DNA from: Diprion similis
Lineage: Eukaryota; Arthropoda; Insecta; Hymenoptera; Diprionidae
Reading direction: 5' to 3'
Assembly (NCBI RefSeq): GCF_021155765.1
Contig: NC_060117.1
Location: 7,530,001-7,594,000 of the forward strand
Length of the DNA stretch: 64,000 nucleotides
Made by a program: the position numbers and the translations under genes. Every line of letters starts with the position of its first letter. Within the stretch, counting starts at the first letter, position 1. The notes below the pieces were generated by a model, which saw only the letters and a program-made list of their open reading frames with translations, was not told the DNA's origin and searched no databases. Of the stretch, positions 61,201-64,000 are shown piece after piece.

Positions 61201-64000
61201 TGGTATTAGGAGAACATCTGAGCCCAGGAGGTCTTCCAAAAACAGGGACTGCTTGATTGACTGATTGCGACGTTAATACTGTGTGCTCGGTTGCATGCCT
61301 GTTTGCTATGGAAGGCATTCGATCGCTTGCTTACATGCTACAGCCACTTAGAATTAAGCGAATCGGAGAAATTTAAGCCGAAAATTGCTCCTAGTATCAG
61401 GAGAACATCTGAGCCGAGGAGGTCTTTCAAAAACAGGGACTGATTGATTGACTGCTTGCGACGTTGATACTCTGTGCTTGATTGCATGCCTGTTTGAAAG
61501 AGAGTGCGTGTAATCGCTTGCTTACATGCTACAGCCACTGAGAATTAGGCGAATCGCAAAAATTTCATCCGAAAATTGCTTCTGGTATCAGGAGAACATC
61601 TGAGCCGAGAAGGTCTTCCAAAAACAGGGACTGCTTGATTGACTGATTGCGACGTTAATACTGTGTGCTTGATTGCATGCCTGTTTGCTAGGGAGGGCAT
61701 TCGATTGCTTGCTTACATGCTACAGCCACTTAGAATTAGGCGAATCGGAGAAATTTTAGCCGAAAATTGCTCCTGGTATCAGGAGAACATCTGAGCCGAG
61801 GAGGTCTTCCAAAAACAGGGACTGCTTGATTGACTGATTGCGACGTTAATACTGTGTGCTTGATTGCATGCCTGTTTGCTAGGGAGGGCATTCGATTGCT
61901 TGCTTACATGCTACAGCCACTCAGAATTAAGCGAATCGGAGAAATTTTAGCCGAAAATTGCTCCTGGTATCAGGAGCACATCTGACCCGAGGAGGTCTCC
62001 CAAAAACAGGGACTGCTTGATCGACTGCTTGCGACGTTGATACTGTGTGCTTGATTGCATGCCTGTTTGCTAGGGAGGGCATTCGATCGCTTGCTTACAT
62101 GCTACAGCCACTTAGAATTAAGCGAATCGGAGAAATTTTAGCCGAAAATTGCTCCTGGTATCAGGAAAACATCTGAGCCGAGGAGGTCTTCCAAAAACAG
62201 GGACTGCTTAATTGACTGATTGCGACGTTAATACTGTGTGCTCGATTGCATGCCTGTTTGAAAGAGAGTGCGTGTAATCGCTTGCTTACATGCTACAGCC
62301 ACTGAGAATTAGGCGAATCGCAGAAACTTCAGCGGAAAACTGCTTCTGGTATCAGGAGCACATCTGAGCCGAGGAGGTCTCCCAAAAACAGGGACTGCTT
62401 GATTGACTGCTTGCGACGTTGATACTGTGTGCTTGATTGCATGCCTGTTTGCTAGGGAGGGCATTCGATCGCTTGCTTACATGCTACAGCCACTTAGAAT
62501 TAAGCGAATCGGAGAAATTTTAGCCGAAAATTGCTCCTGGTATCAGGAGAACATCTGAGCCGAGGAGGTCTTCTAAAAACAGGGACTGATTGATTAACTG
62601 CTTGCGACGTTGATACTGTGTGCTCGATTGCATGCCTGTTTGCAAGGGAGGGCATGTGATCGCTAGCTTACATGCTACAGCCACTTAGAATTAGGCGAAT
62701 CGGAAAAATTTCAGCCGAAAATTGCTCCTGGTATCAGGAGGACATCTGAGCCGAGGAGGTCTTCCAAAAACAGGGACTGCTTGATTGACTGATTGCGACG
62801 TTAATACTGTGTGCTCGGTTGCATGCCTGTTTGCTATGGAAGGCATTCGATCGCTTGCTCACATGCTACAGCCACTTAGCATTAAGCGAGTCGGAGAAAT
62901 TTAAGCCGAAAATTGCTCCTAGTATCAGGAAAACATCTGAGCCGAGGAGGTCTTCAAAAAACAGGGACTGCTTGATTGACTGATTGCGACGTTAATACTG
63001 TGTGCTCGATTGCATGCCTGTTTGCAAGGGAGGGCATGTGATCGCTTGCTTACATGCTACAGACACTTAGAATTAAGCGAATCGGAGAAATTTTAGCCGA
63101 AAATTGCTCCTGGTATCAGGAGCACATCTGACCCGAGGAGGTCTCCCAAAAACAGGGACTGCTTGATCGACTGCTTGCGACGTTGATACTGTGTGCTTGA
63201 TTGCATGCCTGTTTGCTAGGGAGGGCATTCGATCGCTTGCTTACATGCTACAGCCACTTAGAATTAGGCGAATCGGAGAAAGTTTAGCCGAAAATTGCTC
63301 CTGGTATCAGGAGAACATCTGAGCCGAGGAGGTCTTCCAAAAACAGGGACTGATTGATTGACTGCTCGCGACGTTGATACTCTGTGCTTGATTGCATGCC
63401 TGTTTGAAAGAGAGTGCGTGTAATCGCTTGCTTACATGCTACAGCCACTGAGAATTAGGCGAATCGCAAAAATTTCAGCCGAAAATTGCTCCTGGTATCA
63501 GGAGAACATCTGAGCCGAGGAGGTCTTCCAAAAACAGGGACTGCTTGATTGACTGATTGCGACGTTGATACTGTGTGCTTGATTGCATGCCTGTTTGCTA
63601 GGGAGGGCATTCGATTGCTTGCTTACATGCTACAGCCACTTAGAATTAGGCGAATCGGAGAAATTTTAGCCGAAAATTACTCCTGGTATCAGGAGAACAT
63701 CTGAGCCGAGGAGGTCTTCCAAAAACAGGGACTTCTTGATTGACTGATTGCGACGTTAATACTGTGTGCTTGATTGCATGCCTGTTTGCTAGGGAGGGCA
63801 TTCGATTGCTTGCTTACATGCTACAGCCACTTAGAATTAGGCGAATCGGAGAAATTTTAGCCGAGAATTGCTCCTGGTATCAGGAGAACATCTGAGCCGA
63901 GGAGGTCTTCCAAAAACAGGGACTGATTGATTGACTGCTTGCGACGTTGATACTCTGTGCTTGATTGCATGCCTGTTTGGAAGAGAGTGCGTGTAATCGC
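46255..64000. repeat. 191-bp satellite DNA array (about 93 monomers, continues past the window)
   Basis: The anchor word GGGACTG recurs at 46920, 47111, 47302, 47493, 47684 and 47875, exactly 191 bases apart, and this phase holds where I checked it out to the right edge. Conserved landmarks in each monomer: GATTGCATGCCTGTTTG, TTACATGCTACAGCCACT, GCCGAAAATTGCTCCTGG, TATCAGGA and AAAAACAGGGACTG. At least three subtypes differ after CATGCCTGTTTG: CAAGGGAGGGCATGTGATCG, CTAGGGAGGGCATTCGATCG and AAAGAGAGTGCGTGTAATCG. The first two or three copies (46255-46740) are strongly diverged and off-phase by up to 22 bases; interior copies are nearly identical. Short minus-strand frames inside are by-products of the repeat and are not genes. 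No transposon interrupts the array. Confidence 0.97.

Noticed and set aside
46981..61538. Minus-strand frames of 63-67 codons within the satellite
   Set aside because: They are the same short stretch of the 191-bp monomer left open by chance in a few copies; most copies have stops.
46255..64000. Reading the satellite as a CRISPR array
   Set aside because: The whole 191-bp unit is repeated with no unique spacers, and the DNA is clearly eukaryotic.
46255..64000. CENP-B box in the satellite monomer
   Set aside because: TTCG occurs (ATTCGATCG) but the required downstream A and CGGG positions do not match on either strand.

Overview
The window is animal nuclear DNA, most probably from an insect and plausibly a hymenopteran. 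It is AT-rich, the genes are split by introns with GT..AG borders, and the three complete genes encode insect-like housekeeping proteins. The insect assignment rests on protein similarity recalled from the families; the order-level guess is weak.

Layout, left to right. (1) 1-1030: a GC-rich patch holding what looks like the first coding exon of an unidentified minus-strand gene whose remainder lies left of the window. (2) 1-16 kb: otherwise gene-poor and AT-rich, with small repeats: a degenerate tandem repeat (2.8-3.4 kb), a two-copy 367-bp duplication built from GATTACA-like words (5.3-6.05 kb), two foldback MITE-like elements (6.9 and 10.7 kb) and a pre-miRNA-like hairpin (13.9 kb). (3) 16.2-23.0 kb, plus strand: the U1 snRNP 70K gene, seven coding exons, 409 aa, with a 767-bp foldback element in intron 3. 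(4) 25-31.7 kb, plus strand: the Tudor-SN (SND1) gene, nine coding exons, 901 aa, with a cluster of short inverted-repeat elements just upstream. (5) 31.7-37.3 kb: AT-rich intergenic DNA. (6) 37.4-41.8 kb, plus strand: the mitochondrial ADP/ATP carrier gene, three coding exons, 300 aa. (7) 43.4-45.2 kb: a transposon graveyard with a nested foldback element, a decayed minus-strand piggyBac-type transposase, and a candidate 49-aa single-pass membrane smORF beside it. (8) 46.25-64.0 kb: a satellite array of 191-bp monomers (about 93 copies) that runs off the right edge. Its left edge is degenerate, its interior is homogeneous, and it contains higher-order blocks.

The three complete genes share no pathway: splicing (U1-70K), RNA silencing and transcript handling (Tudor-SN), and mitochondrial ATP export (ANT). 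They look like independent housekeeping genes sitting next to a block of satellite heterochromatin. The most interesting parts are the satellite (clean 191-bp phasing, 1910-bp and 764-bp higher-order duplications, a 20-bp dyad in one monomer class) and the possible smORF. I did not find a clear previously undescribed gene system.
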